This document shows, piece by piece, positions 18,445 to 27,364 of a stretch of DNA of 64,000 nt (position 1 is the first letter of the stretch; the number at the start of each line of letters is the position of its first letter). Below the pieces are notes generated by a model. It did not search any database. It was not told the DNA's origin and saw only the letters and a program-made list of their open reading frames with translations. The stretch lies in NCBI RefSeq assembly GCF_030409315.1, contig NZ_JAUFPS010000041.1, forward strand, positions 124,001 to 188,000, given 5' to 3'. The DNA is from Mucilaginibacter flavus. Its GTDB lineage: Bacteria > Bacteroidota > Bacteroidia > Sphingobacteriales > Sphingobacteriaceae. The translations under genes were made by a program, and so were the position numbers.

Positions 18445-19599
18445 ATGATAAAGCAAGTGCTGAAGTTGTTTTGTGTGGTGTTATTTATTCCGTTTTGTGT
18501 TTGCGCGCAAAAAAATACTCCGGCAAAGGCTGATGCTCCGGTTGATATATATTGGGATCAATCGTCATTAAAACAGGTATCAGTAGGTGGTGGCAATTAT
18601 GCCCGGATGATACAGTTGCATAATGGTCATTTACTTTGCGTTTATGAAAATCATAGCGGAGTACAATGTACAATCAGTACCGATTTAGGGAAAAACTGGT
18701 TTGCACCCGTGGAGGTAGCTTCATCAATCACCGGGGTTAACATGGCTGTACCCGAAATTTTGGAGCTGAAAGATCATTCTTTGCTGGTGTCCTATAATCC
18801 TCGTCCGCATAAAATAAACGGCGTGTGGGACACTACCAAACGCTTTGCTATCGTCACTAAAAAAAGCTACAATGAAGGCAAAACCTGGAAAGATGAAAGA
18901 GTGATATACCAGGCAGATTACCGGTTTGAAAATGGCTGCTGGGAGCCGGCACAATTGCAATTACCATCTGGCGAAATCCAATTATTTTACTCTGATGAAG
19001 GCGTTTACACGCATAGTAACGAGCAAAATATATCCATCTTCAGATCAACAGATGGCGGTTTAACCTGGACGTTAAAGCCACAGATAACCTCATTTACTCC
19101 CGGCCATCGTGATGGTATGCCGGTGCCGATTCTCCTTGCTGGTACAAGCGAAGTTTTGTACGCTATTGAAGATAACGTTGGCGGGCAGTTTAAACCATCC
19201 ATCATTCGTAACAGCCTTAAACAAAATTGGGCAAAAGCAGTCGGCCCTAATGATACCGAACGCAATTACGCGCTAATACCGAAGTTGCCGGATACAGTTT
19301 ACGCCGGCGCGCCATATTTACGCCAATTGCATAGCGGGCAAACTTTGTTATCGTACCAAAGTACACAAAACAGAATCAATAACGGCGACCTGGCTTGTAT
19401 GCAAGTGGCGGTAGGAGATAACGAGGGCAAAAATTTTGTAAACGTGAGCCAGCCCTTTACAATGCCGCTAAATAAACACGGGTTATGGAACTCGTTATGT
19501 GTACTTAATGATGATACCATCATCGCGCTTACGTCAACCAACGCGTATGGAAGCAATGCTATCTGGATGATAAAGGGCCATTTGAAACTTAAAAATTGA
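18445..19599 (+). CDS. Asp-box (BNR) six-bladed propeller hydrolase, sialidase superfamily
   Basis: 384 residues from ATG 18445; a GTG two codons upstream is possible. The signal peptide ends FCVCAQ. Three Asp-boxes are visible: STDLGKNW (78-85), SYNEGKTW (141-148) and STDGGLTW (201-208). These mark the sialidase fold shared by GH33 sialidases, GH93 exo-arabinanases and other hydrolases. An RxP/arginine triad typical of GH33 is not obvious, and the GH127/GH43 neighbourhood makes an arabinan- or pectin-directed activity more plausible. It sits 8 bp after the GH43-like gene. The fold is confident, the specificity open. Confidence 0.75.
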   Translation: MIKQVLKLFCVVLFIPFCVCAQKNTPAKADAPVDIYWDQSSLKQVSVGGGNYARMIQLHNGHLLCVYENHSGVQCTISTDLGKNWFAPVEVASSITGVNMAVPEILELKDHSLLVSYNPRPHKINGVWDTTKRFAIVTKKSYNEGKTWKDERVIYQADYRFENGCWEPAQLQLPSGEIQLFYSDEGVYTHSNEQNISIFRSTDGGLTWTLKPQITSFTPGHRDGMPVPILLAGTSEVLYAIEDNVGGQFKPSIIRNSLKQNWAKAVGPNDTERNYALIPKLPDTVYAGAPYLRQLHSGQTLLSYQSTQNRINNGDLACMQVAVGDNEGKNFVNVSQPFTMPLNKHGLWNSLCVLNDDTIIALTSTNAYGSNAIWMIKGHLKLKN

Positions 19600-19622
19600 A
19601 TTAAACTATTAAACACTTATAC

Positions 19623-20699
19623 ATGCAATCAAAATTTAAAATATTAGCCGTGGCCTGTTTGATGCCATTGAGCATGAAACTGGCGGCGCAGCAAAAGGCC
19701 CCAGCCAAAGTATGGAGCCAGGAAAAAGCCAAAACATGGTACGCCCAAAACCAATGGCTGGTGGGTGCCGATTTTATACCAAGTACGGCCATCAATCAGT
19801 TGGAAATGTGGCAGGCCGATACCTTTGATCCTAAAACTATTGATACCGAATTAGGATACGCTCAGGGTATAGGAATGAATGTGATGCGTGTGTTTTTACA
19901 TCACCTGGCCTGGCAGCAAGACCCCGAGGGCTTTAAAAAACGTATGGATCAGTACCTGGCTATATCAAGCAAACACGGTATTAAAACCATGTTTGTATTT
20001 TTTGACGATTGCTGGAACAAAGTACCTAAAACAGGTAAACAGCCTGAGCCAAAACCGGGTATCCACAATTCTGGCTGGGCGCAAGATCCAGGTCAGCCGG
20101 CATCCGAAGAAATGGCTAACTCACCTGTGCTGCAAAAATATGTTAAAGATGTATTAACTCATTTTAAAACTGATAAACGCATCCTGCTTTGGGATTTGTA
20201 TAACGAACCAGGTAACTCTGGCAAAGGCAATAAATCATTACCCTTGTTAAAAAATACTTTTAAATGGGCAAGGGAGGTAAATCCGGGCCAGCCTATAAGC
20301 GCGGGATTATGGGATTGGAACCTGGAGGATCTTAACCGTTTCCAGGCGACAAACTCAGATGTGATTACCTACCATGATTACTCGCCGGTTAATGATCATT
20401 TAAAAACAGTTCAGTTTCTGAAAATAACAGGCCGCCCGTTAATTTGTACCGAATACATGGCCCGTCCGCGTAACAGTACGTTTGCAACCGTATTGCCTAT
20501 GCTAAAAAAGGAAAATGTTGGTGCTATTAACTGGGGATTTGTGACCGGTAAAACCAATACCATTTACGCCTGGGACACCCCAATGCCCGATGGCAGCGAA
20601 CCTAAATTGTGGTTCCACGATATTTTTCATAAAGATGGTACGCCTTACAAATCAGAAGAAACTGATTTGATAAAAAGCCTGACCGCAAGAGGGAAGTAG
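19623..20699 (+). CDS. GH-A clan (GH5-like) barrel glycosidase, secreted
   Basis: 358 residues with a signal peptide (MKLAAQ). A single (beta/alpha)8 domain has catalytic Glu195 in YNEPGN after strand 4 and Glu277 in CTEYMA after strand 7, which is the retaining clan GH-A layout. Trp and His residues line the expected subsite (VFFDDCWN, ITYHDYSP). Similar Bacteroidota proteins are often labelled endo-xylanase or cellulase without proof. It follows the Asp-box gene by 23 bp and is followed by a terminator-like hairpin, so it probably closes this transcript. Confidence 0.78.
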   Translation: MQSKFKILAVACLMPLSMKLAAQQKAPAKVWSQEKAKTWYAQNQWLVGADFIPSTAINQLEMWQADTFDPKTIDTELGYAQGIGMNVMRVFLHHLAWQQDPEGFKKRMDQYLAISSKHGIKTMFVFFDDCWNKVPKTGKQPEPKPGIHNSGWAQDPGQPASEEMANSPVLQKYVKDVLTHFKTDKRILLWDLYNEPGNSGKGNKSLPLLKNTFKWAREVNPGQPISAGLWDWNLEDLNRFQATNSDVITYHDYSPVNDHLKTVQFLKITGRPLICTEYMARPRNSTFATVLPMLKKENVGAINWGFVTGKTNTIYAWDTPMPDGSEPKLWFHDIFHKDGTPYKSEETDLIKSLTARGK

Positions 20700-20711
20700 T
20701 TTGCAGGGAAT

Positions 20712-20745
20712 ACACTCAAAATGCGCAATTTTTGAATGTGTTTGT
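20712..20745 (+). terminator. Probable terminator after the GH5-like gene
   Basis: ACACTCAAAA pairs with TTTTTGAATGTGT around a short loop, and TTTGTT follows. It begins 13 bp after the stop codon. The imperfect stem makes this moderate. Confidence 0.45.
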
Positions 20746-20765
20746 TCTGGTAAAATATAGCATTA

Positions 20766-20804
20766 GTACCCGGTGTTCCACTGGAACGGTGGAACATCCG
20801 GTAC
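20766..20804. repeat. Long inverted repeat before the GH43 gene
   Basis: Arms GTACCCGGTGTTCCAC and GTGGAACATCCGGTAC pair at 13 of 16 positions, with the outer GTACC and inner TGTTCCAC blocks exact, around a 7-base loop. It lies 129 bp upstream of the GH43 start. It could be a regulatory leader or a site for a dimeric regulator. Confidence 0.45.
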
Positions 20805-20932
20805 GTATTTGTTGTTGATAGTGAGTGAATTATGGGTTTTTAGAGCGGATTTGCATGAAACGCCATCTTGTTTTGATTATCAGCGTTTTAAGCTGTTTTC
20901 TTTGAGAAGTTCAGAAAAATATCATAAAAAGT

Positions 20933-21934
20933 ATGAAAAAGGCCTATAGATATTTATTGCTTGCACCGGCTTTATTTTTGGCGGCCTGTGGCAATGCGCA
21001 GCCAAAACCTGCCGCTCGGCCACCAGCTGTTAAGGGTGTTATCAACGTGGTGCTTGATCGTGATTTTCCTGACCCAACTGTAATTAAAGTCGGATCGAAA
21101 TATTATGCCTATGCCACCCAATCGCCAAATGGTAATCAAATGGTTAATATCCAGGTGGCATCGTCAACAGATCATATTCATTGGACTTATGAAGGTGAGG
21201 CCCTGCCACAAAAACCAGCCTGGGCTTCTAATACACAGAGTTTTTGGGCACCGGATGTGTTCTTTGATGCCCGGATGAATAAGTTTGTGATGATTTTTTC
21301 TGCCGATCCGAATGAGCTTACAGGAAAATGGATGGGAGTTGCTTACGCCGATAACCCACTCGGCCCCTTTATAGATAAAGGCAGCCCCTTAATGAAAGGC
21401 CCTGATTTTCACTGTATCGATCCCAAAGGTTTTGTAGATCCTAAAACCGGCAAACATTTATTGTATTGGGGTTCTGATTTTCAACCATTAAGGGTTAGGG
21501 AAATGAATGACGACTGGTCGGATTTTAAGGCCGGATCTGCGGCAACCGCGGTTGTTTTTCCCGGCAAGGACAAAAGCTATAGCAATCTTATAGAAGGTTC
21601 ATGGCTTGATTATCAGGATGGTACTTATTATCTCTATTACTCGGGTGATAACTGCTGTGGCGATAATGCTAATTATGCGGTGATGATAGCCAAGGCAACC
21701 GATGCTTTTGGGCCGTTTGTAAGATTGGGCGAAAGCAACAATTCATTAAATAGTGCCATCCTTGTAAAAGATAGCATTTATACCGCGCCTGGTCACAATT
21801 CTATATTTATGGACGATAAAGGCAATAAGTTTATCGCTTATCATGCCATCGAAATAGCGCATAAAGAGAAGGGACGTGTGATGTGTATCAGCCCCATTCG
21901 GTATATAAACGGTTGGCCACAGGTTGTTAAATAA
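20933..21934 (+). CDS. GH43 glycosidase lipoprotein (arabinanase/arabinofuranosidase-like)
   Basis: 333 residues with a lipoprotein signal (LAACGN). The five-bladed propeller triad is complete: Asp47 (DFPDPT), Asp163 (CIDPKG) and Glu221 (LIEGSW). The FPDP start, the FWAPDVFF blade and APGHNSIF near the C-terminus are classic GH43. The family acts on arabinan, xylan or galactan side chains. It is anchored, probably in the periplasm or at the surface, and lies 12 bp before the PHP-like gene, so the two are very likely co-transcribed. Confidence 0.9.
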   Translation: MKKAYRYLLLAPALFLAACGNAQPKPAARPPAVKGVINVVLDRDFPDPTVIKVGSKYYAYATQSPNGNQMVNIQVASSTDHIHWTYEGEALPQKPAWASNTQSFWAPDVFFDARMNKFVMIFSADPNELTGKWMGVAYADNPLGPFIDKGSPLMKGPDFHCIDPKGFVDPKTGKHLLYWGSDFQPLRVREMNDDWSDFKAGSAATAVVFPGKDKSYSNLIEGSWLDYQDGTYYLYYSGDNCCGDNANYAVMIAKATDAFGPFVRLGESNNSLNSAILVKDSIYTAPGHNSIFMDDKGNKFIAYHAIEIAHKEKGRVMCISPIRYINGWPQVVK

Positions 21935-21946
21935 AATTGTAATAAA

Positions 21947-24049
21947 ATGGTAAAGAAGTGGAACTTTTTAGCAATTGTATTTACCATTGCCGCAACGTTT
22001 GCAGGCAGAAATATGGCGCTTGCGCAAAATATTGTTATCAATAAAAAGTTTAACACTAAACCAGGCGTCGAAGCCGGTTTAACAGGTACAAAGTTTACCA
22101 TAACATGGCCTGCGGGATTAAATAATAAAGGCAGGTTGGTATTGAATTTAAAAAATGGTGAGGCGTTATTCAATAGTATAGGGCTAAGTAAAAACGGAGT
22201 TTATCAAACGGTTATCGAAAATGTCGATCCGCAGTTTATACTTACCGAAGGCAAACGCGATCTCATCTCCCAAAATGGCTGGAATATCTTTTTTGATAAG
22301 GTACCGTTAAAGCCCCATCAATCTTACAAAGTTGATTTTCATAAAAGCGATATCAACGTGAGGGGTTCCGGTTCCAGAACAATCATTACAATGAGTGGGA
22401 TAGAAGCCCCCGATTTTAAAGGCGACTTGCAAATTACCTTGTATAACGGGCAGCCACTTTTTAATATAGCCGCTGTTGTATCAACCCAAAAAGATTCAAC
22501 GGCAATATTGTACGATGCCGGCTTGGTAAGTAAACAGCAACCTGTAAAAAGTATTAGCTACAGTGATGTTTATGAGAAAATACAAACCGACAACATCAGT
22601 ATCGCAGATACAGCTAAAAATATTGCCGTAAAATACCGTACCATTATCGGTAGCAATGACAAGGGAAGCATCGCCGTATTCCCGGCACCACACCAATATT
22701 TTTACCCGCTTGATGAGGCCTTTAACCTTAAATTTGTTTGGTACGGGAACAACTACCGTTATATGTTTGATGGCTATGGCCTGGGCATAAGGCAGGAGTT
22801 AAACGGCGATAACCGATATGTGCCATGGTACAACGCCCCACCGGGCACCAAACAGCGACTCAATTTTTTCTGCTTATTGAGCACCGGCGATGCACCGGCT
22901 TTATTGAGTAATGTAAAGCGGTTTACGCATAACGATAGTTACAAATTCTTGCCCGGTTATAAAACCATGGCCAGTCATTTTCATAATGAGTTTATTATGA
23001 GTGTGGTGCTCAAAGGCAAAGCTGTGCCAGATAGCCCTAACTTTGTAAAAGTTTTCAAAAGATTGGGCGTGAACATTGTTCACCTGGCCGAATTTCATTA
23101 CACCGCCCACCCCAAAGGACCGGATGAGCAGCGGTTGCTGGAACTTAAAACCTTGTTTGAACAATGCAGCCGTTTATCCAACTCCAATTTTTTACTGTTG
23201 CCCGGCGAAGAGCCTAACGAGTTTTTTGGCGGTCACTGGCTGGGATTTTTTCCTAAACCGGTTTACTGGATCATGGCACGTAAGCCCGGTACTCCATTTG
23301 AAACCACGGACGCCAAACACGGGAAGATTTATCACATTGGCGATAAAAATGATATGCTGGCCCTGCTCAAAGCCGAAAACGGTTTAGCATGGACTGCGCA
23401 TGCCCGTACTAAAGGTTCAACAGGTTTCCCTGACGCTTATAAAACGGAAGACTTTTACCTGTCCGACAGTTTTTTAGGTGCTGCCTGGAAAGCTTTACCT
23501 GCCGACTTATCGCAAGAGCGATTGGGCAAACGCGCGTTCGACCTGATGGACGATATGAACAATTGGGGGCTCCATAAAAAAGTTTTATCCGAGGCCGATC
23601 TGTTTAGCATAGAGCCGGAAAACGAAATGTATGCTCACATGAATATCAACTATTTAAAACTTGATAAACAGCCGGAATTTAATGCTGGTTGGCAACCTGT
23701 TTTAGATGTATTGCAGCAGGGCAAATTCTTCTCCACCACCGGCGAGGTGTTGATTGAGGATTTTAAGATCAACAATCACGCATCCGGCGAAACAATTACT
23801 TTACCGGCAAACGGCGAATGCAAAATTAATGTAAAACTTAACTGGACATTCCCGCTCAATTTTGCGGAGATCATTTCTGGCGATGGTAATAACGTTTACC
23901 GCAAACGTATCAACCTTGATTACACCAAAGCCTTTGGTGAGCAATTAATCTCTTTAACTGAAAATATGAAAGGCCGTAAATGGGCCCGATTGGAAGTTTG
24001 GGACGCCGCTGTCGACGGGGCATTTACGCAAACTATCTGGTTCAAATAG
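21947..24049 (+). CDS. PHP/CehA-McbA-like metallohydrolase of unknown substrate, secreted
   Basis: 700 residues with a signal peptide ending near ALAQ. Residues up to about 330 look like beta-sandwich modules. The next third holds metal-ligand motifs in PHP order: ASHFHNEF (His344, His346), NIVHLAEFHYTAHP, LLPGEEPNEFF followed by GHWLGFFP, and WTAHARTKGS, then DLFSIEPENEMYAHMN. The C-terminal about 100 residues form another beta domain. PHP proteins hydrolyse phosphate esters or other bonds using two or three metals. I do not recognise a named family for the whole protein. It is last in the PUL A run, 12 bp after GH43, so a role in the same glycan pathway is likely. Confidence 0.7.
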   Translation: MVKKWNFLAIVFTIAATFAGRNMALAQNIVINKKFNTKPGVEAGLTGTKFTITWPAGLNNKGRLVLNLKNGEALFNSIGLSKNGVYQTVIENVDPQFILTEGKRDLISQNGWNIFFDKVPLKPHQSYKVDFHKSDINVRGSGSRTIITMSGIEAPDFKGDLQITLYNGQPLFNIAAVVSTQKDSTAILYDAGLVSKQQPVKSISYSDVYEKIQTDNISIADTAKNIAVKYRTIIGSNDKGSIAVFPAPHQYFYPLDEAFNLKFVWYGNNYRYMFDGYGLGIRQELNGDNRYVPWYNAPPGTKQRLNFFCLLSTGDAPALLSNVKRFTHNDSYKFLPGYKTMASHFHNEFIMSVVLKGKAVPDSPNFVKVFKRLGVNIVHLAEFHYTAHPKGPDEQRLLELKTLFEQCSRLSNSNFLLLPGEEPNEFFGGHWLGFFPKPVYWIMARKPGTPFETTDAKHGKIYHIGDKNDMLALLKAENGLAWTAHARTKGSTGFPDAYKTEDFYLSDSFLGAAWKALPADLSQERLGKRAFDLMDDMNNWGLHKKVLSEADLFSIEPENEMYAHMNINYLKLDKQPEFNAGWQPVLDVLQQGKFFSTTGEVLIEDFKINNHASGETITLPANGECKINVKLNWTFPLNFAEIISGDGNNVYRKRINLDYTKAFGEQLISLTENMKGRKWARLEVWDAAVDGAFTQTIWFK

Positions 24050-24195
24050 ACTGTTCAAGAATTTGTGCAATAAAACTTTTCTTGTTAGAAGCTGTTTAAA
24101 AAAGATCAAATAAAACTACTATATCCTCAACGTCATTGCGGGTTGTAAAATCCGGCGGACTGTGAAAGTGGAAATGACGTATATTGCATGGCGCA

Positions 24196-24349
24196 GACGA
24201 CTCACCCCGAACATCGCTACGCTTGTTCTGCCCCTCCTCCGGCTAAAGCCGCATAGAGGGGCGGGGAAACAAAAGGAATGTTTTTACCCTCTTTGCGGTT
24301 TTAACCGCAGAGAGGGTCGGCCAGCGAAGCGTAGCCGGGGTGAGTCGTC
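24196..24349. repeat. 154-bp MITE-like element with 14-bp perfect terminal inverted repeats
   Basis: The ends are GACGACTCACCCCG and its exact complement. Inside are a second inverted pair (CGCTACGCTT / AAGCGTAGC) and a hairpin of CCCTCT-TGCGGTT with AACCGCA-AGAGGG. There is no transposase, so mobilisation would be in trans. Confidence 0.7.
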
Positions 24350-24389
24350 GTCAGCGTTCAAACCCACGGCATTAGGCTAAAACGAATAC

Positions 24390-24482
24390 GTCATTGTGAG
24401 GTACGAAGCAATCCCCGATTGTACAGGGCGGATTTGCTTAGCCAATCTACCTCTTAGGGATTGTTTCGTATCTCGTTATGAC
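24390..24482. repeat. ERIC-like imperfect palindrome (GTCATTGTGAGG family)
   Basis: Arms of about 26 bp begin GTCATTGTGAGGTACGAAGC and pair with GGGATTGTTTCGTATCTCG...TGAC, with four mismatches, around a roughly 40-bp centre. GTCATTGCGAGG...GAAGCAATC repeats are common intergenic elements in this family of bacteria. Confidence 0.65.
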
Positions 24483-24737
24483 ACCTTTTATATGTTTTTA
24501 AACAACTTATTACCAGTTTCTACAGTATTACCCTTCAATAATTTTCCCCATTAACAGCTTGCGATATTTAATGAAATAATCATTAATAAACGAAATATCG
24601 TTGAGTTTATTTAAAGTTAATTTGTGTTAATGTGTTGTGAATCAATACTTTATTGGTTTGGCATAATGTTTACTATATGGCTTGTACAATTTACAATGGT
24701 TTTAAAATGAGGTATTTAAACTTTAAAAGATCAGGCT

Positions 24738-25058
24738 ATGAAAACAATCAAACATGTATTCAACGTACGTAAGCTAAACAGTTCACTAACAAACAAAGTG
24801 ATTGAATTGCACAACACCGGTTACGATCATGATTTTCAGTTACAAGGGCAAAAGGATTTACTATGCCTTCAGGATAACCGGCTGTTTAACTTTGATAATG
24901 TGTTGGTTAGGTTGATAGATCAGGGGTATGATAACCTAAGCCACTCTTTTAAATACCTCCATACAATTGATACAGGTTGCGGGCAAAAAGGTATTTTATT
25001 AACCGCCAAAATAGCCACATTGGTTTGTAAACTTAATACCGCGGCCGATGTATCCTGA
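24738..25058 (+). CDS. Hypothetical protein, 106 aa
   Basis: ATG start and no signal peptide or membrane span, so probably cytoplasmic. The composition is ordinary, with a mixed alpha/beta pattern (NKVIELHNTGYDHDFQL, NVLVRLIDQGYDNL). The two GYD segments with similar surroundings suggest an internal repeat of about 45 residues. The downstream gene overlaps its last 11 bp, so they are translationally linked. The family is not recognised. Coding status rests on the clean ATG, the overlap arrangement and the length. Confidence 0.6.
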   Translation: MKTIKHVFNVRKLNSSLTNKVIELHNTGYDHDFQLQGQKDLLCLQDNRLFNFDNVLVRLIDQGYDNLSHSFKYLHTIDTGCGQKGILLTAKIATLVCKLNTAADVS

Positions 25059-25446
25059 AAAGTTAAGTAGATCATTCATAATTGATAATAACCTGGTATC
25101 ATGTTTATTGCGGGACCGGTTGGAAACAAAACTTACCGAACTTTACGCAAATGGTTATGAAGCTTTTTTAGATGAGCAGATACCAGCCTCAAACGACGAA
25201 CAAAGCTGTTTCGACGAATTGTTAAAGCTTACGGCGGTGCAGGAAAATACTAATTTTTATGAGTACCGGCAGGCCTGGATTGCCTGGAGCACTATGAATT
25301 TAGAAGATCGTTTGTATTTGCTTAAAACTTTTCAGCAGCATTTTAGCAGTCTTAATGCTTGTAACAAGCCCAAACGCAATGTGATGTTTTTTTGCAAGGT
25401 TTTTATCACCGAATTTGTGCCGCTTATTGCCACAACACCCAATTAA
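25048..25446 (+). CDS. Hypothetical protein, 132 aa
   Basis: It starts at an ATG inside the previous gene (11-bp overlap in another frame). It is predicted cytoplasmic and helical (LRDRLETKLTELYANGYEAFLDEQ; YRQAWIAWSTMNLEDRLYLLKTFQQHF). No known domain is recognised. With its upstream partner it forms a two-gene orphan operon unrelated in content to the flanking PULs. A weak hairpin (TATCGGG/CCCGATA, 25465-25487) follows. Confidence 0.6.
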   Translation: MYPEKLSRSFIIDNNLVSCLLRDRLETKLTELYANGYEAFLDEQIPASNDEQSCFDELLKLTAVQENTNFYEYRQAWIAWSTMNLEDRLYLLKTFQQHFSSLNACNKPKRNVMFFCKVFITEFVPLIATTPN

Positions 25447-25579
25447 TAAAGCTATACCAATACCTATCGGGAGTATCCAACCCGATAAACTGGCCAACTT
25501 GCCGAATGATTAACCAGGAGTGATCAGCTGAAAATGAAAACATATAGCTAAATTGCCGCTATAAAATTTTTAAGTTGAT

Positions 25580-27364
25580 ATGAAGAAAAAATGGATACCC
25601 TGCGTGTTGTTTGCCGGCATCGGGTTGTTACCGCTTGCTGGCAAAGCGCAAGATCAGGCAGGTAGCGGTAAAGAATGGGTTAAACGGTCGGATAGTTTTA
25701 CCCAGTTGCTTATAGATCTTGATGAGAAATACTCGCCAGAGTTTGGCTCAACAGAAGGTGTTACTATTTATGATACCCAAATAGGTGTACCTACTTTGGC
25801 AAACCAGTTAGCCGAACGTAAAGAAGAGGAAACTTTAGTGGCCAGATTTACGGCGGCGCTTAAAACAGAAAAGGATGCCAGGGTTGCGCAGGATCTTAAA
25901 ATTCTGATAGCGCATTTGAAATTAGGTTTCCGTCAGCAGGATTTTGGAATAAAACGCGAAGTGCCTTTTTACAACGCCGCAGACGCGGTTTACAGTGGAC
26001 TGGAAATTTTGCTTGATGATCAAACACCTGCCGAACGTAGGCCAGCTACCATTGCCCGTTTACGCAAATACGCCGGTATCGAACCTGGCTACAGACCCCT
26101 TACTGCCATTTACCAGGAGCGTGTTGCCGCCCAGATTGCCAAGGGAGATATGATTTATCCATCTAAACAACAAATGGAGCTTGACCTATCCCGTAGTGCC
26201 AGTATCATGGATGGTATCCCTGAGCTTTGCAAAAAGTTTAACCTGACAGGCTGGGAAGAACCCTACGCCAAGCTTAAAAAACAGGTTGAAGATTATAACC
26301 AATGGACTCGCGATAACGTTTTGGTAAAAGCCCGTACCGATTTTAGGTTGCCCCCGGAAGAGTACGCCTTAAACCTGGAAGATTACGGCGTTGATTTACC
26401 ACCTGCCGAATTAGCAAAACTTGCTCATGCCGCGTTTACCGATATACAGGCCCAAATGCAGCCTATCGCGACGCAGGTGGCTCAAAACAGGCACCTTGCT
26501 TCGGCAGATTATCGTGACGTGATTAAGGAACTGAAGAAAGAGCAGATTCATGGCGATTCAATTATCCCGCTTTATGAAAAGCACTTGAAAGATATAGAGG
26601 GTATTATTCGCGAACATCAGTTGGTGACTTTGCCTAACCGCCCGGCAATTATTCGTTTAGCAACTGCTGCCGAAACCGCGCAGGGTCCTGCACCGCACAT
26701 GGTGCCGCCGCCGTTTTTGAATAATACCGGTCAGCGTGGTGTATTTGTATTGCCGCTGAATATGCCACCGGCGCCAGGCGAAAAAAGTGGTGCCAAGTAT
26801 GACGATTTTACTTTCGATGCCGCTTCATGGACTATCACCGCCCACGAAGCCCGTCCGGGTCACGAGTTACAGTTTGATAAAATGGTGGAAGAAGGGGTTT
26901 CAAAGGCGCGTGCTTTATATGCCTTTAACTCTACCAATGCCGAAGGTTGGGGATTATACTCGGAATACATTGTTCGCCCGTATATGCCGCTTGAAGGGCA
27001 ACTGGTTTCTTTAGATTACAGGTTGTTAAGAGCAGCCCGCGCTTTTTTAGATCCTGAATTGCAGGCCGGTAAAGTTACGCAACAACAGGCGCTTGATATT
27101 TTAATGACCGACGTGGTACAATCGAAAGCTTTTGCCCAACAGGAGGTCGATCGCTATTCATTGAAGTCTCCAGGCCAGGCTAACAGCTACTTTTATGGCT
27201 ACATCAAAATGCTGGCCTTGCGCAAAGATGCGGAAACTGCTTTAGGCGATAAATTTAGCGCTTTACGCTTTCATGATTTTATCCTGTCGCAAGGTTTATT
27301 GCCGCCCGCCTTGATCAGGGAAGCGGTAATGAACGAATTTGTACCTGCCGAAAAGAAACGGTAA
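25580..27364 (+). CDS. DUF885 family metal-dependent hydrolase, secreted
   Basis: 594 residues with a signal peptide (LPLAGKAQ). The DUF885 hallmark HEARPGHELQ supplies His422, Glu423 and His428, an HExxxxH-type zinc site, and NAEGWGLYSEYIV follows about 30 residues later with a probable third ligand Glu. Family members are thought to be peptidase-like, acting in the periplasm, but few are characterised. It converges with the kinase gene, whose stop abuts this one with no gap, so transcripts must overlap at their 3' ends. Confidence 0.85.
   Translation: MKKKWIPCVLFAGIGLLPLAGKAQDQAGSGKEWVKRSDSFTQLLIDLDEKYSPEFGSTEGVTIYDTQIGVPTLANQLAERKEEETLVARFTAALKTEKDARVAQDLKILIAHLKLGFRQQDFGIKREVPFYNAADAVYSGLEILLDDQTPAERRPATIARLRKYAGIEPGYRPLTAIYQERVAAQIAKGDMIYPSKQQMELDLSRSASIMDGIPELCKKFNLTGWEEPYAKLKKQVEDYNQWTRDNVLVKARTDFRLPPEEYALNLEDYGVDLPPAELAKLAHAAFTDIQAQMQPIATQVAQNRHLASADYRDVIKELKKEQIHGDSIIPLYEKHLKDIEGIIREHQLVTLPNRPAIIRLATAAETAQGPAPHMVPPPFLNNTGQRGVFVLPLNMPPAPGEKSGAKYDDFTFDAASWTITAHEARPGHELQFDKMVEEGVSKARALYAFNSTNAEGWGLYSEYIVRPYMPLEGQLVSLDYRLLRAARAFLDPELQAGKVTQQQALDILMTDVVQSKAFAQQEVDRYSLKSPGQANSYFYGYIKMLALRKDAETALGDKFSALRFHDFILSQGLLPPALIREAVMNEFVPAEKKR

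Larger units (their letters stand above)
24050..24737. other. Gene-free, repeat-rich interval
   Basis: About 690 bp without a credible gene. It contains two MITE-like elements (24196-24349 and 24390-24482) and a CGTCATTGCGGGT...GAAATGACG border at about 24130-24171. Near 24562-24600 lie CGATATTT and AAATATCG arms that enclose a second inverted repeat, TTAATG/CATTAA. The last 140 bp are A/T-rich and probably hold the promoter of the orphan genes at 24738. Confidence 0.7.

Noticed and set aside
18445..19599. Naming the Asp-box protein a true sialidase
   Set aside because: Only the fold-level Asp-boxes are supported; the arginine triad of GH33 was not found and the locus points to plant glycans.
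24162..24380. A 72-codon plus-strand open frame
   Set aside because: It spans the MITE-like element at 24196-24349 and its basic, Arg/Pro-rich translation simply reflects the repeat.
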